Source: Arthrobacter sp. AFG7.2
GTDB lineage: Bacteria > Actinomycetota > Actinomycetes > Actinomycetales > Micrococcaceae
NCBI RefSeq assembly: GCF_002892835.1
Contig: NZ_PJMB01000001.1
Location: 310,001-374,000 of the forward strand
Length of the DNA stretch: 64,000 nt
Reading direction: 5' to 3'
Every line of letters starts with the position of its first letter. Position 1 is the stretch's first letter. The notes under the pieces were generated by a model. The model ran no database searches, was not told where the DNA came from, and saw only the letters and a program-made list of their open reading frames with translations. The position numbers and the translations under genes are program-made. This document shows, one piece after another, positions 63,981 through 64,000 of this stretch.

Positions 63981-64000
63981 GAACAGAAACGGCTGGAGCC

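Overview
The window is high-GC chromosomal DNA from an actinobacterium, most likely an Arthrobacter/Pseudarthrobacter-type member of the Micrococcaceae. Supporting signs are the AdnAB recombination nuclease, the coproporphyrin-dependent heme pathway (CgoX, CpfC, ChdC), actinobacterial families such as DUF3107, DUF3117 and MoeZ, a gluABCD-type glutamate transporter, and many start codons placed 5-9 bases after a TANNNT box, as in leaderless transcripts. Coding density is high. I see no tRNA, rRNA, CRISPR, prophage, insertion sequence or restriction-modification pair.

Layout. (1) 1-11.3 kb is a DNA-repair block: the 5' part of a UvrD2-type helicase, nudC, a phosphotransferase-like gene, adnB, adnA, an alkyltransferase-like protein and a DnaQ-type exonuclease. 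(2) 11.6-14.1 kb is a polar amino-acid ABC transporter. (3) 14.3-25.6 kb holds all nine enzymes from glutamyl-tRNA to heme b: hemL, hemB, hemD, hemC, cpfC, chdC, cgoX and hemE on the minus strand and hemA divergent on the plus strand. A decayed luciferase-like oxidoreductase lies between hemL and hemB. (4) 25.6-28.2 kb carries moeZ, a TetR regulator, DUF3107 and a small membrane protein. (5) 28.3-32.0 kb carries a pterin dehydratase and thiO-thiS-thiG under a TPP riboswitch, with thiE divergent. (6) 32.1-39.1 kb carries an RNB ribonuclease, a DEAD-box helicase with a long leader, a solitary DNA methyltransferase, a PHP phosphatase and aminopeptidase P. (7) 39.2-49.1 kb is an envelope and stress region: a stress-type membrane protein, a channel-less MgtE_N/CBS protein with DUF1003 and Mrp, tatB, anti-sigma factor, sigE, O-methyltransferase, DUF3117, a GT-C-like membrane enzyme, a DivIVA-like protein and a LOG-family hydrolase. 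(8) 49.2-52.5 kb is gluABCD. (9) 52.6-60.4 kb holds dapE, dapD, dapC, gltA, ferredoxin, a second TetR, and a relic of galE beside a 46-bp direct repeat. (10) 60.5-64.0 kb holds an SH3-like small protein, typA and a secreted SGNH hydrolase.

From memory, the gene order echoes two Mycobacterium tuberculosis stretches: roughly Rv3198c-Rv3211 on the left, with the heme and thiamine clusters inserted, and roughly Rv1165-Rv1232c on the right. Nearly everything here is therefore conserved core genome rather than an accessory island. The less ordinary items are the broken oxidoreductase in the heme operon, the galE relic with its repeats, the phosphotransferase lacking a key Asp, the split MgtE-like set, unnamed dyads in front of chdC and gluA, and the dense use of leaderless-type promoters.
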